Assembly: GCF_040183065.1 (NCBI RefSeq)
Contig: NC_091125.1
Location: forward strand, 127,848,621 to 127,912,620
From: Periplaneta americana
Taxonomy: Eukaryota > Arthropoda > Insecta > Blattodea > Blattidae
Direction: 5' to 3'
DNA: 64,000 bases
This document shows, piece by piece, positions 22,860-34,249 of the stretch (position 1 is the first letter of the stretch; each line of letters starts with the position of its first letter). The position numbers were made by a program, and so were the translations under genes. The notes under the pieces are model-generated. The model did no database searches and was not told the origin of the DNA. It worked only from the letters and a program-made list of their open reading frames with translations.

Positions 22860-23100
22860 ATGATAAGTTTAGTGAAAAGGATGAAGAGTTAACAATTCAC
22901 AATGGTTCTAAGTTTCAATTTTCAAAACCCTGTACCGTAGGGTTAAGATATCGATGTAGAAACAAAAAATACAGTTCATTTATTGTGTCATCAATAAAAA
23001 AAAGTGTTACTTTAAATAGCAAAATTGATCAAACGCTAGGCCTACCTGATTTTAATGCAGCTATCACTGTAATGTTTTTAAGTAATTTATTTATTTTATG
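22860..23100. other. no gene recognised
   Basis: Contains TAGGCCTA near 23037. Confidence 0.4.
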
Positions 23101-23104
23101 GCAA

Positions 23105-23275
23105 TCACTTTTGTGACGCAACTATGCCATGTCCATTCTGCTACCTGATTTCTTTGGGGCGCAACTATGTCACGTCCCATCTGCTACCTGATTTCTTCGG
23201 GGCGCAATTATGCCATGCCTAGGTCTCCCAATTGACCGCGGGGCGCAACTATGCCATACCGTTTCCACCAAGTAG
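23105..23275. repeat. inverted array of the TAGTTGCGCCCC family
   Basis: Four GGGGCGCAACTATG-type copies (the reverse complement of the left array), spaced by CTACCTGATTTCTT, about 1.4 kb from the array at 21647-21790. Confidence 0.8.
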
Positions 23276-23279
23276 CAAA

Positions 23280-24310
23280 CAGTTCCGTGTAAGAAGAGAG
23301 TCGACGAGTCCCCTTTTCTAATATAACGCGGAAATTTTTTAATGTTTGAAAGGTCCAACAAGTATAATTTTTACATTAAATAATGTAGGGTGCACTTGTG
23401 GGTATCTTAACTCAGATACCGTAAAAATGTGGACAGTCCCATTCTTGAACTCACCGCTTCAATTTGTCTGCCCATGACCTTACGTTATATAGAGAAAGTA
23501 TGTGAATGAAGGTATTGTTGACAAAGCATTATCATTGGATAATGGGGAAAAGAAAAACTTTGTCTAAAACTAACGCCTGATCATCTCGGACCGACAGTGG
23601 GGCCTTGGGGGAATTTGCCGAAGAAGGAATGGTATATGGATTCTGTCGGCTGTAGGGACCGGTCGTTAAGGGAGTCATGCGGTTAGGGCGGTGCGCGTAG
23701 GGGATCTGTGGCATGCAACTCATTCCATATCGAGGGTTAGCGCAATAGATCTCAATAGGTCACAGTGCTGGACCATCCGTGCCCCTCCTCAGTTAAATTC
23801 CATTCCATTCCAATACCTGATCATTTGTCAGCATCTGCCAGGGATCGCCAACGTTTTCACCCAACTTGTCAAGTATTTTAAAATCATGTTGCATAAACAA
23901 TTTTCAAACTTCTAATTGATTACTACAACATTTCCAACTTTATTAAAGTTATCAGTGACACCTTTTATAACTTCAATTCAAGAATTCCTCAAATAGATTA
24001 CCATTCCATTACAAGTACATTTGGTTTCCACTTTGGAGTTCAGAAACACTCTCTCCGACGTTTCAAATCTGTGTGTGGACACATCAAAGTGAGGAATAGA
24101 ACGAATTTACTTCCATTTTAGAAGTATTTTTACAACTATTCGCTCTGTTCTTTGCTGTTACTCAGACCTCCATGAAAACTACAACCTCAAATATGTGCTC
24201 ACATTCAAATTCAATCATAACAATTCAATCAATTTCACTTATTCGTAAATTTATTTAGAGCAAAATGTTCGTCATAAGAATGTAAATGTGTGCCAATTAC
24301 ATATTATAAC
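23280..24310. other. no gene recognised
   Basis: Short frames only. Confidence 0.5.
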
Positions 24311-24311
24311 G

Positions 24312-24727
<416 letters not shown>

Positions 24728-25290
24728 TACTCTGGTGGAGTTAAGGCTACGAAGCCTTTTCTTCCGCACCATCAGAAATGTAATGCAACTATAGCCTATA
24801 CAATAAAAAGAGTACATCATCATCTTCATCATGCAAATTAATCAATTTAATAAGTTGTGACAAAATGAAAATAATATAAAAAAACAATAGCACATACCGA
24901 TATAAATTCAAAATAATTCAAATTAGTCTAACATATTAAGGCAAGATACAATGAAAATAAAACAGATGCAGATACAAGATCACAGTGACACTCAGCTTCA
25001 GTATAATTAATCAAAGGAAGACAGACTGTTCCAGTATAGTGGCACAAAGACAGAAGAAAATCATTAATAAAATGTTAAATATAAAAAACAATGTTAACAT
25101 AAATCTAACAACTTCTCAGTAACAGATTTCGTGGGCTAATACATACTGTTCTAGTTTAATTTTAAACTGGGGCAGTGTCAGGCAATTCCTGACGTCACTA
25201 GGTAACGAATTCCAGAGACGAAGTAATGCTACAGTGTAGAAGGATGAGTGTGAGGAAGTTATGTTAAGATGGATAGAAAGAAGAGATTGA
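24728..25290 (-). mobile_element. CR1-like LINE 3' end
   Basis: Minus-strand codons read SSHSSFYTVALLRLWNSLPS and FKIKLEQYV; the 3' UTR is similar to that at 22229. The reading frame is intact over the last ~45 codons. Confidence 0.8.
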
Positions 25291-25539
25291 TGATGATTTC
25301 GTCAAGTAGTGAAGAATTGAAAGCGTGAAAACAAATGATTTGGAGAAGAGTTATGTTAATTTTTATATGGAAGTGAAACAGCATGAGTACTGTTGAAAAA
25401 ATTTTAATGAACTTTAAAACAAGTAAAATTATTACTTCTGGTCCTTCACTAAGGATCATAGAATCTACCTAAAAATAAAAAATAAAGTGTGTTTTCCACT
25501 TACGAGCCCACTAACGTTGCCTCCTACTAGCGTTATGGC

Positions 25540-26165
25540 TGCGCCTTACAAGCGAACATTCTCATGGGGGCAGATAAAAAAGTTAATTTTTTTCTTCCAC
25601 CATGTCAAAAAAAGTATACTTATACAAATTTTGGGCACTTGAGCGCAATTACGAGGACCATCCAGAAAGTAAGTTTTCCTAGGACCGTTCACAGAAAGAA
25701 AACACAATTTCATGGAAATATTTATTGGAACAGATACAACAATTATTGAGCTATCTTTCAATATAATCTCCACCGGAATTGAGACTTTTTCATACCAAGG
25801 GATCGATTTTTGTATTCCTGTGTCATACAAGTCTGCCACCTGGGATCGGAACCAACGTGTGACAGCCGTCTGCACCTCTCTGTTGATCCCATGGTATGAC
25901 AAAATTAATGTCTCAATTCCAGTGGGGAATATGTTGAAAAATAGCTCAACAATTGTTGTATCTGTTTCATTAAATTTTACCAGTGAAATTGCATTTTCTT
26001 TCTGTAAACTACCCCAGGGAAGTTTATTTTTATAGCTCTCGTAATTTCACTCGAGTGGCCAAAATTAGTATAAGCACTTGTTTTGATATTATTAACATGA
26101 TGGAAGAAAAAAAAACTTTTTTATCTGCCCTCATGATAATGTTTGCTTGTTAGACATTATAGGTA
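25540..26165. mobile_element. inverted dimer of mariner-like 3' halves
   Basis: A ~620-bp imperfect palindrome centred near 25850, arms about 260 bp. GCAGATAAAAAAGTT near the left edge is mirrored near 26130; ACAGATACAACAATT at about 25731 is mirrored near 25955. The left arm encodes on the minus strand TAVTRWFRSQVADLYDTGIQ and WYEK, a mariner-type transposase C-terminus; the right arm encodes the mirror copy on the plus strand. Confidence 0.8.
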
Positions 26166-26169
26166 TGTA

Positions 26170-26500
26170 CACCATAACCGGAAATTACAGTAAATTTCCT
26201 GTTTTTTTTTATTTTCTATTATTATAAAATTAGTATTCTTTGTTATTTAATTTATGTTTTTATTTTTAAAGCGAATTATGCAAGATAAATAATTATTCTC
26301 GCATGTTTATCAATGTTTTTAAAATATCGACGTGCTATTTATAGAGGATAAAGAAAGAAAACACAAGTCAAAGACGCAACCAAAATCTTTTCCTGTAGTA
26401 AGTACATGTAAACATAGATAATGTGTTGTTAAACTTCAATGTCAGAGAGATAAAGCCTTGTCGCCCTGACCTTGAAGCCACGTGAAGACAGAACTTCCCT
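26170..26500. other. no gene recognised
   Basis: Upstream flank of the mini-gene. Confidence 0.45.
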
Positions 26501-26502
26501 CA

Positions 26503-26510
26503 TATATATA
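26503..26510 (+). promoter_or_regulatory. TATA box (TATATATA)
   Basis: Lies about 76 bases upstream of the ATG at 26579, predicting a start site near 26533. TATATATAGGCTA overlaps a TAGGCTA heptamer. Confidence 0.55.
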
Positions 26511-26578
26511 GGCTAAGTACCACTAGTATTAAAGCAGACATTTTTAAATAATTGTAGTGTGAAGCTGCTGCATTCGAA

Positions 26579-26698
26579 ATGTTCTCTCTCAAGACTTTCG
26601 TGATTTTGGGGCTTCTGGCTATGGCCAATGTGCTAGTTTATGGCTCTATGCTAACAGATGACACTTCAGAATCAGACTCTGACAGCAAGGGCAACTAA
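26579..26698 (+). CDS. 39-aa secreted mini-protein (putative)
   Basis: ATG TTC TCT CTC AAG opens a 39-codon frame: a textbook signal peptide (MFSLKTFVILGLLAMANVLV, likely cut at VYG22-S) followed by only 17 acidic residues, rich in Ser and Asp and ending SDSDSKGN. A TATA box lies upstream and an ATTAAA lies 70 bases downstream. The first residues (xSLKT + hydrophobic) resemble the start of the exon at 39244 (SVKT + hydrophobic), and both mature parts are Ser/acidic, so they may be paralogues. A GTAAGT after the stop could also be a splice donor. Too short for any domain; expression is unproven. Confidence 0.55.
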   Translation: MFSLKTFVILGLLAMANVLVYGSMLTDDTSESDSDSKGN

Positions 26699-26769
26699 AA
26701 ACGTCGCAACTTTTAGTACATTTTATATAACTAATGTAAGTATTTCTTGCATAAAAGTGATAACAAAGT

Positions 26770-26775
26770 ATTAAA
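26770..26775 (+). terminator. possible poly(A) signal ATTAAA
   Basis: ATTAAA about 70 bases after the stop, with a TGTGTTTT stretch downstream. Confidence 0.4.
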
Positions 26776-26799
26776 ATTAAATATTGTTCATAAATTGTG

Positions 26800-27580
26800 T
26801 TTTATTAGTGCAAGAAACCATTAGTATCTTAAAATATAACACATAGTACTTCCTTATTATGTGTTTTACTTGATTTGCAACAATTTACAAATTAAATTCA
26901 TATTCATGACTTAGTTTTAAAAGAATTAATCAAGAGAAATATATAACTATAAATTTGTGTGCAGTCAACTAAAAAGATAACTTTATTCTCATGTCGTTCT
27001 TATTAAAAAGTGAAGGTAAACAAAAGTAACAGGTACGAAACTCTCCTATTGGCTACTGCAGAAGAAATAAGATATTTTTAGTAACTCAATGTTATATGAT
27101 TCATGGTTGAAATCAGATATTAATATCTTCAAACAGTGAATGTCCTCCTGATAAAATTCTGTCTGTAACTTCTGATTTGTTTTCAATTGTATTGAACATT
27201 TTACGAAAAACAGATAATAGTAGCGAATAATATAATATTGAAAATGTAATCCGAACTCGTTATCGTCGCCTCTCAATTAGTGAGAGTCCGTACTTTTTTC
27301 TGAAACATCAGTTCCGTACTACAATAGAAACACGTAGGTGAAAAGTGATGTGTAGAAAATTACGATTTTCTATGATAAACATCGCCAAGAAAAGCTTTCA
27401 ACACGTGATGAGAAGAGAATTGTACGAAACACATTTTATAAGTCCTCTAAGAAATATCCTGAAATAAGAATTGATGGTATTATGGGAATTACAAGTGAAT
27501 TTGCTGGTGTTCCGTTTCATTTTATTTGTACCATTACGCATAATATGTACTGTACACAGCATTTAATGAGCAACAGTTGT
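26800..27580. other. no gene recognised
   Basis: No supported feature. Confidence 0.45.
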
Positions 27581-27586
27581 TTAATG

Positions 27587-27780
27587 AACTGTCCCAAGAC
27601 AGGTTTGAACCTCGTAATTAGAGGGCGGATCTGTGTGCGTTATCCCTGAAGTTGAGTATGCATGGATTATTTTGCTACTGCTCGCGTCGCGTCTAACCTG
27701 TTTCGTTTTCTAACCGCACACAGATCCGTCCTCTACTCATAAGTCATAAGTGACACCAATAAGGCGTCTTTTAAATGATC
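27587..27780 (+). repeat. partial dispersed repeat (family D) holding a MITE
   Basis: CTGTCCCAAGACAGGTTTGA and AAGTGACACCAATAAGGCG match the start of the repeat at 43975-44290. They are separated by the MITE at 27621-27733. Confidence 0.65.
27621..27733. mobile_element. 113-bp MITE with TA target duplication
   Basis: Inverted ends GAGGGCGGATCTGTGTGCG / GAGGACGGATCTGTGTGCG, flanked by TA (27619-27620, 27734-27735). The interior is only about 70 bp. Confidence 0.8.
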
Positions 27781-27784
27781 CGAA

Positions 27785-28120
27785 TGTCATTCAAGTGTTC
27801 TATGATTCTGCAATACTGAGCCTAGCTTATGCGCATAGTACGTGAATGTAAAGGCCAGTACAAAGCGGCACTCTGCTGAGGAACAGAATACCGTTACCTA
27901 TCTCGCGCTTTCGTTTATCTCGACTTTTTAGTAAGAGCGGCAGAAGAATAGTTTCCCAAAAGCTGATATATACTTTCTTTTTATACGCATTACGCGTTTC
28001 GTGATAATTGCGTATCTCTCTCATGTTGTGAATAGTAGATACCCATGAGGGTACTTATCTTAATTTAGGGCTTCCGTCAGACACAGAATATTATAATCAA
28101 TATTATAATAGTACATTATG
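27785..28120. other. no gene recognised
   Basis: No supported feature. Confidence 0.45.
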
Positions 28121-28127
28121 CAACGGG

Positions 28128-28226
28128 CCTATAATGAAGGTAATTAAGAAGCGAGTATGGATATTTATGAAACGAGCGCAAGCGAGTTTCAGAATTTTCA
28201 TACGAGCTTCTTAATTACCATTATAG
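28128..28226. repeat. imperfect hairpin
   Basis: CCTATAATGAAGGTAATTAA pairs with TTAATTACCATTATAGG at the other end; the arms continue through AAGAAGCGAGTATG / CATACGAGCTTCTT. A dispersed repeat is likely. Confidence 0.65.
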
Positions 28227-28246
28227 GCGAGTTTCATACGACTTTT

Positions 28247-28768
28247 TATGCTCGACCATATTTCTAACTTGATATTATTAATTTTCTTTGTATCTGACCT
28301 TGACCAATGTCCCGTATGTTGTGAGATGTGCGCAGACGCGAAAGTATTGATTTTTTCCGAGGAACAATAATGTCATTTACCTTGATGTAATCCCGTTAAA
28401 CTTGATAGAACCTTGATTATTGAATTCGACATTGAAAAACGAGATGACAAATTGAATTTATTTGAATATTATTTACAATTGCCGCTAATTATTATAGTAA
28501 CAGAACATAACCTTCAGCGACAGTATTGGATTTCCAGCCCGTGACTTTTCGCTAATTCTCTTTCGATTGCATATCCGAGAATAATCGATACTTGCGGTTT
28601 TATAACGGTAGAAAGCTGACCTGTCATTGGCTGAACAGTTGTAACCTGAGTCGTCATTGGCTGAAAGACCTGACCTTTAATGAATAGGTGTACTTTAATG
28701 ACATGCATTAAAGGTCTGCTACCAGGTGTATAATTACTACATTTCGGCATGGTCGAGCATAAAAATAT
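28247..28768. mobile_element. possible element with TTTATGCTCGACCAT ends
   Basis: TTTTATGCTCGACCAT near 28247 is inverted near 28750-28766. No target duplication was found and no transposase is recognised inside. Confidence 0.35.
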
Positions 28769-28779
28769 TAATAGAGTAT

Positions 28780-29565
28780 GATTTAAAAAATTAGATATTG
28801 TACAAGCATGAAGTGAAATAGCTTTGCACATTTTCAGAGCGAATAGCTATTGTTGTATGTAACAAAAAAAACTATAATATCATACTGGTGGAAAGTTCAT
28901 AGTTTTTTCAGAAAAATGTTTTTTCCAAATGTTTAACAACCTCTTATTCGGTAACTATTGCGAGTAAGATCGTGATTTTTGTCGATATTGATAGGAAATC
29001 TAATAAAGAATCATTTAACCCTCTGGCGTATTTCAATAGCGTGGAAGGTTTTCGTATACATTTAATTTTAAAAACCTCTAAATTCAAGCCACTGCATGAT
29101 TCGAACTGGTGGAAATGTCGAAGCAGAGAACAGCTCACGTACCGAGACACAGGGAGTTCGTTTATCTGTTATATCTGTATCACGAGGAGAGTGTGTTAGC
29201 GGCGATGTTGCCGGACTGCTGAAACTTCAAACTTAATTTTCTAATTAAGTGTGCATTTAATCACAAAACACAATATAGGTTTTCTATTCATTTACGTGTA
29301 CCCTATCGTCCCTTTCAATATGCAAGATTATTTAACTTCCACCCTGTATATATTTCCCTGTCCCTTCCTCTCGGACTTACAACTCACTCTTGAGTATTTT
29401 TTATTTAAATTTTAAAATTAAGTTGCATATGAGGATTATTAGTTATACAAATTAGCAATAAATAATATGATTTCTTATTGTAAGGTCCGAGTACGTGACG
29501 ATTGTTGAAATATATTTTAAAATTACCAGTAATAGATTCAACCTCTTAAAGAACTCTACAAAATT
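28780..29565. other. no gene recognised
   Basis: No supported feature. Confidence 0.45.
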
Positions 29566-29570
29566 TTGGA

Positions 29571-29748
29571 GTGAGTGAGTGAGTGAGTGAGTGAGTGAGT
29601 GAGTGAGTGAGTGAGTGAGTGAGTGAGTGAGTGAGTGAGTGAGTGAGTGAGTGAGTGAGTGAGTGAGTGAGTGAGTGAGTGAGTGAGTGAGTGAGTGAGT
29701 GAGTGAGTGAGTGAGTGAGTGAGTGAGTGAGTGAGCGAGTGAGTGAGA
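29571..29748. repeat. (GAGT)n tetranucleotide array
   Basis: Nearly pure; only one C change near its right end. Since four is not a multiple of three, all minus frames read Leu-Thr-His-Ser; these frames are not genes. Confidence 0.97.
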
Positions 29749-29749
29749 T

Positions 29750-30055
29750 ATGCGGAAGAAAACATTTACAGTACATTTACTGTTGCTACTCAGTCCTCTC
29801 ACCTCTCAGCGTACTGAGACGATCTTTTGAATCACTCTGTATGATAAAGCCTATACCTATTTATAGACCATTAAGACTTAAAACGATTTTTTGAAGAAGT
29901 TTTCGATTCGACGCCTAATTTATGTAAATTTTTTTGGCACGTTATACATAACAATTCATTCATAACATGATAATATGATTATAAGAAACAAAATCATGAA
30001 AGAAACAATATAATTCCGATTTTTAATAAATCGCCTTTTTATGTGAAGACCTATC
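29750..30055. other. no gene recognised
   Basis: No supported feature. Confidence 0.45.
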
Positions 30056-30057
30056 AA

Positions 30058-30062
30058 CTCAT

Positions 30063-30141
<79 letters not shown>

Positions 30142-30170
30142 TGTATCTGTCTGTCTATTTATTTATTTCC
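30058..30170. repeat. (ATTT)n microsatellite
   Basis: Ends in degenerate ATGTATCTGTCTG copies. No LINE end was recognised beside it. Confidence 0.95.
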
Positions 30171-30174
30171 TTTG

Positions 30175-31090
30175 AATTATCTATTTTTTATTTATTTGAT
30201 TAGGCTTGAAAATTTTATTCAATCCACCTCGAAAATCAATTATATTTAAATGAAAATCCCTTTCACTGTTACATTATATAATATGCCACTGCCGATATTT
30301 GAAATTAATATGCTCCACTTTCCGACAATCTAGATTCTAGAGCCACAGGTCATGGATTGGACGCAATTTCCAAACAAGAAGTGCATTGACTGCACCAATT
30401 ACAAAGAGCATTGGAAATTTCCTCACTAGATTATATAGATATATCTGATCATATGGAAATGGGAATGCCCCACAATTCATTGGTTGTTAGTGTAACAGTG
30501 GCCCACAGGTCTTCATAACCAAACACGCAATTACTCGCATGTTATAGTTATAAAACATTACTACTGAAAGAAAAATTAACCAAGTTTCTAAGGCGTTTAT
30601 TTTACATAATATTTAACGACATTTTCACTACATAGTTACGATATAGCGTTATTATATGACAAGAAGAGCATGCTTATGGATAAGAACAGTCTTAGCTTAT
30701 TTATCCAAATGTTCACATACAATGGTTGATAAAAATTGCGTATAGAGCGAGTCAAATCTATGGGATCGGCATTCCTGCAGCCCCTCGATACTACAGTCTG
30801 TAAGCAGACTTCCAGCCCTCGCGGATAAAATGTTCTTGCCTTCTTACAACACAACAGTCTGGCAAGTGATCTTTTGAGTAACTAGTGAAGTGTTTACTTA
30901 AGAAAAAGGAGAGAATCTTAATTAAATTTCGGAACAATTGATTAATTGATTTCAATCTTTCAAGAGGGCTCTATTTAGCCACCTCCAACGCTATAAGTTT
31001 TCATAATTAATTTGGTAGAATTTAACATTAAGAAACATATCTAATTGTATCAGAGTGCCCTTAACAACTGTGATTTTTTTTTAGAAAAAT
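30175..31090. other. no gene recognised
   Basis: No supported feature. Confidence 0.45.
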
Positions 31091-31093
31091 AAT

Positions 31094-31095
31094 AT

Positions 31096-31142
<47 letters not shown>

Positions 31143-31290
31143 ATAGTAGTAGTAGTAGTAGTAGCAGTAGTACAGAAACATTATTATGACGTGAGGCGAC
31201 AAAATGGTGGGGGACTCGTGGCTCACTGCTAGCGTGGTTTCCGGCGAGCGCATAACCATTTCTCCGGCACTTCTGCAATATAATTATAAC
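31094..31290 (-). repeat. (AGT)n plus dispersed repeat E, first arm
   Basis: An AGT run followed by ACAGAAACATTATTATGACG; the same sequence, inverted, adjoins the run at 31786. Confidence 0.7.
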
Positions 31291-31659
31291 AGTACTAACA
31301 ATAAATGTTCAGTAATTTGGATTTACCAAGCTCACAGTCGTTGCTGAAAATGGCCCCCATCTGCCGCCACACACAACTGACATCTTCTGATAAACGAATG
31401 AACAACATATCATTGATAGCCTCGATTTCTTCTCCTACATAGTCTGCTATTTGTTTCGACAGAAGGCACAGGCCTGTTTCGAAACTTTATTCGAAATTTA
31501 CGTCTTGTTTTCGCACACGACGTACATATTGTACACATACATACGTTCACGCAATGAGAATTTGTTGGTAGGCATTACCTAAATACACAATAATCACTAA
31601 ACTTTATACTTTTTTACACTTGAAGAATCAAGACTTGTGTAACACGACTTGTGACTACA
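31291..31659. other. no gene recognised
   Basis: Spacer between the two inverted arms of repeat E. Confidence 0.4.
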
Positions 31660-31797
31660 GCGAATGCCATATGGCGACATAGAATCTGCCGTGCCTCTAA
31701 CAGCCCGTGTATCGCAGACCGCGCAGGGAGCGGGCCGCCAGTAACCTGCCGTTTTCCCGCCTCACGTTATAATAATGTCTCTGTAGTAGTAGCAGTG

Positions 31798-31844
<47 letters not shown>

Positions 31845-31845
31845 T
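31660..31845 (+). repeat. dispersed repeat E plus (AGT)n, second arm
   Basis: CGTTATAATAATGTCTCTGT is the mirror of the first arm, followed by GTAGTAG repeats. The frames of both arms share the residues NNVSV. Confidence 0.7.
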
Positions 31846-32034
31846 TAGTTATTTAACGATACTGTATCAGCTACTAGATTATTTAACGTCGATGGAATTG
31901 TTGACAGCGGGATGTTATTTGGTGAGATGAAGCCGAAGATTAGCCTTACCTCGGAAAAAACTAAACTAGATAATCGAGCTCACGCCCAAGCGGAGTCCCG
32001 GATTAGCACACAAATGCGCTACCGTCTGATCTAC
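31846..32034 (-). mobile_element. family-1 SINE between two microsatellites
   Basis: TTATTTAACGATACTGTATC ... GTCTGATCTACC; the tRNA head is damaged. An AGT run lies on the left and a CTA run on the right. Confidence 0.8.
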
Positions 32035-32047
32035 CTACTACTACTAT

Positions 32048-32081
<34 letters not shown>

Positions 32082-32082
32082 G

Positions 32083-32151
<69 letters not shown>
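32035..32151. repeat. (CTA)n microsatellite
   Basis: With one ACCACCACC interruption. It produces poly-Leu frames that are not genes. Confidence 0.95.
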
Positions 32152-32152
<1 letters not shown>

Positions 32153-32159
32153 AATCACT

Positions 32160-32685
32160 ATGAAAACATAATTACATCATATTACAGAAAATAACACAAG
32201 TTTACTCCGCAAATCTTCTGTGTGGCATAAAATCGTACAGTTGTTAACTTCCTACGCTTTCCTTTCCCCTTCAGCAACGCTGCCAAATCCCAAGAGACTA
32301 CATTCACACTGCTACCCATTCTTGAAGACACAGTTGCTTTCTTCAGAATATTAGTGGTTTTCTTTACTTCTTTATATTCTGTCAGTGTTCTCCTCCGTTC
32401 CCCTTTGACTTAAATACTGCACGATATGTGTAATTTCTGTAGTTTAGTTCAGGTACAGAAATAGGACCTCGTATCAAGTTCACTTATGTATTTGTTTGTT
32501 CCAAAGAGTTTGGCTCTTAATAAAATGAATTCTTCATTTTCCAGATTATATTATGTTCTGTTAAAATCTTTATTTAGATATACATATTATGTGTATTTTA
32601 TTCATCTAAAATGTTTAATACAATAAATACTCCTTACGGGTCTAAATTACTTATTTACTAATAATAATTTTATTTTATAATAATT
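32160..32685. other. no gene recognised
   Basis: No supported feature. Confidence 0.45.
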
Positions 32686-32689
32686 ATAG

Positions 32690-32890
32690 AGTTACCTCTG
32701 ATTGAGGTTCTGGTTGATATGTACAGTACATCTATTATCAGGCAATACATCTCACTTGACAATATGTGTCAGAGGAAAAACAATTTGTTTGTATAGGCCT
32801 AGGTCTACATCTGAAGTCTGATTAGCTAATCGGCGACGTATGCAATGGAGAAGGAAAGGAACTGGCTACCCTACAATTTGTTAGTCAAGA
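32690..32890 (-). repeat. dispersed repeat D, minus copy
   Basis: Reverse complement matches 44090-44280 closely (CCTCTGACACATATTGTCAA, AGTGAGATGTATTGCCTGAT). It differs by a 12-base TAGGCCTA/TAGGTCTA block at 32794-32807. Confidence 0.8.
32794..32807. other. TAGGCCTAGGTCTA, double footprint-like site
   Basis: The sister copy at about 44165 has ATGTATACAAAC with a single TA here. This copy has TA-GGCC-TA-GGTC-TA on the plus strand. Confidence 0.5.
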
Positions 32891-32963
32891 CTCGTAGATG
32901 AACATTATTCAACGTTAAAAATATTCTTAAAACAACAGATGGTGATAGACGTATAGTATATTA

Positions 32964-33600
32964 CCGTGTTTATTCTCTTATTAGACCCCTCTACTTTAAA
33001 AGCGAAATGTAAAAAACATATATCCGCATATTAGACCCCTCAGACATTTTTACAATACATGGCTCTAGGTTCTGGATCCCTGAACTAGACTCTTGCACAA
33101 TAATGTACATTATCAATAACAAATGTTCATGGAAAGACTGAAATGTAAAACCCGCTCTGCCCCGTTGTCCCATCACTTCTCCAATGAAATTGTCTCCGCG
33201 TTGACAAAAAGTAACATCTCTCTTTATCTGTTTATCCTCAAACTACTTAACATACTCTCTATCCCGTTAGTTCTTGCATTTTCGTAGCACGGACAAAGAG
33301 ACAAATTCCCTTTCTTCTTCTACAGTTGCTATCGGTTTTCGCATATCATACTTCCGAAGTAATTCATAGAAAGATATTGGTGTCAGGTATGAATGTAAAA
33401 ATGAAAAACAACGAGCGAGATATTGTGCCATTTAAACTGAAAGTATAGTAATAGAATACGGGGAGAAAAAATACATATGTATTTTTTAATTAATTTCTAT
33501 ATTTAGGTCTACTATTACCTAAATTTAAAAACTTTATTTCGTTACTGCTTTTTACATATGCGCTTATAAGATGTAAGATGGGTTTAATATGTAAATACGG
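32964..33600. mobile_element. element with ~30-bp imperfect TIRs and TA target duplication
   Basis: CCGTGTTTATTCTCTTATTA and, on the other end, CCGTATTTACATATTAAACC; both continue to ACCC and AAGCG, with TA on each side (32962-32963, 33601-33602). The interior minus frame (GQRGRAGFTFQSFHEHLL) is a decayed remnant I cannot name. Confidence 0.6.
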
Positions 33601-33604
33601 TACT

Positions 33605-34245
33605 TATCAACATATTTTATCAATAAGATGTAGGCTAAAAACTGAAGGTGCCATTAGCTAGTAAGTGAAGGTTTTTAACTATCTTGGTATCGAAATATTC
33701 TCTATAAAAGTTGTCATAATTTTGGATAGACAAACTCACGTAATTAAAATAAACAATATGCAAAACGACCACGTAATTCGTAGGACGGCATCCTAAGTGT
33801 GCAATGAATTGAGGTATGGATCCTGTAATTTGCCGTAGAAGATTGTAAAAAAAATTAAAGATACCCATTCTGTGACAAATTAGCGTTGTGGCATACCAAA
33901 GACCGTAGAAAACGATAGGCTATCTGACTGCTGCGATGACTCTGTCTAGAAATTGGTTTATATCTGAATAAATTCCACTCTTTTATGAACAAAACTGTAT
34001 TATTGTTTTTCTATAAATTTTCTAACAAAGTTAGAGGACTTTCAAATCCTTATATATAATATCGAATAACAAACTAGTTAACATTATTTAAAAAATCGTG
34101 CTCTAAACAGAAAACTCCCAAAATATTGGAGGGGAAACTTGGTCTGATGATCTTTGTATCCAACGATGTACTTTGTATCTTTGTATCCAACGATGTACTT
34201 TGTATAACTTATTGGATTAAAATGACTTATTAACTTATTAACTTA
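33605..34245. other. no gene recognised
   Basis: Contains a short duplication of CTTTGTATCCAACGATGTAC at about 34152-34204. Confidence 0.5.
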
Positions 34246-34249
34246 AAAC

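Noticed and set aside
29571-29748. CRISPR-like or regulatory array
   Set aside because: Simple tetranucleotide repeat without unique spacers; the window is eukaryotic.
29452-29802. Three overlapping Leu-Thr-His-Ser frames
   Set aside because: Product of the GAGT tetranucleotide array in all three frames.
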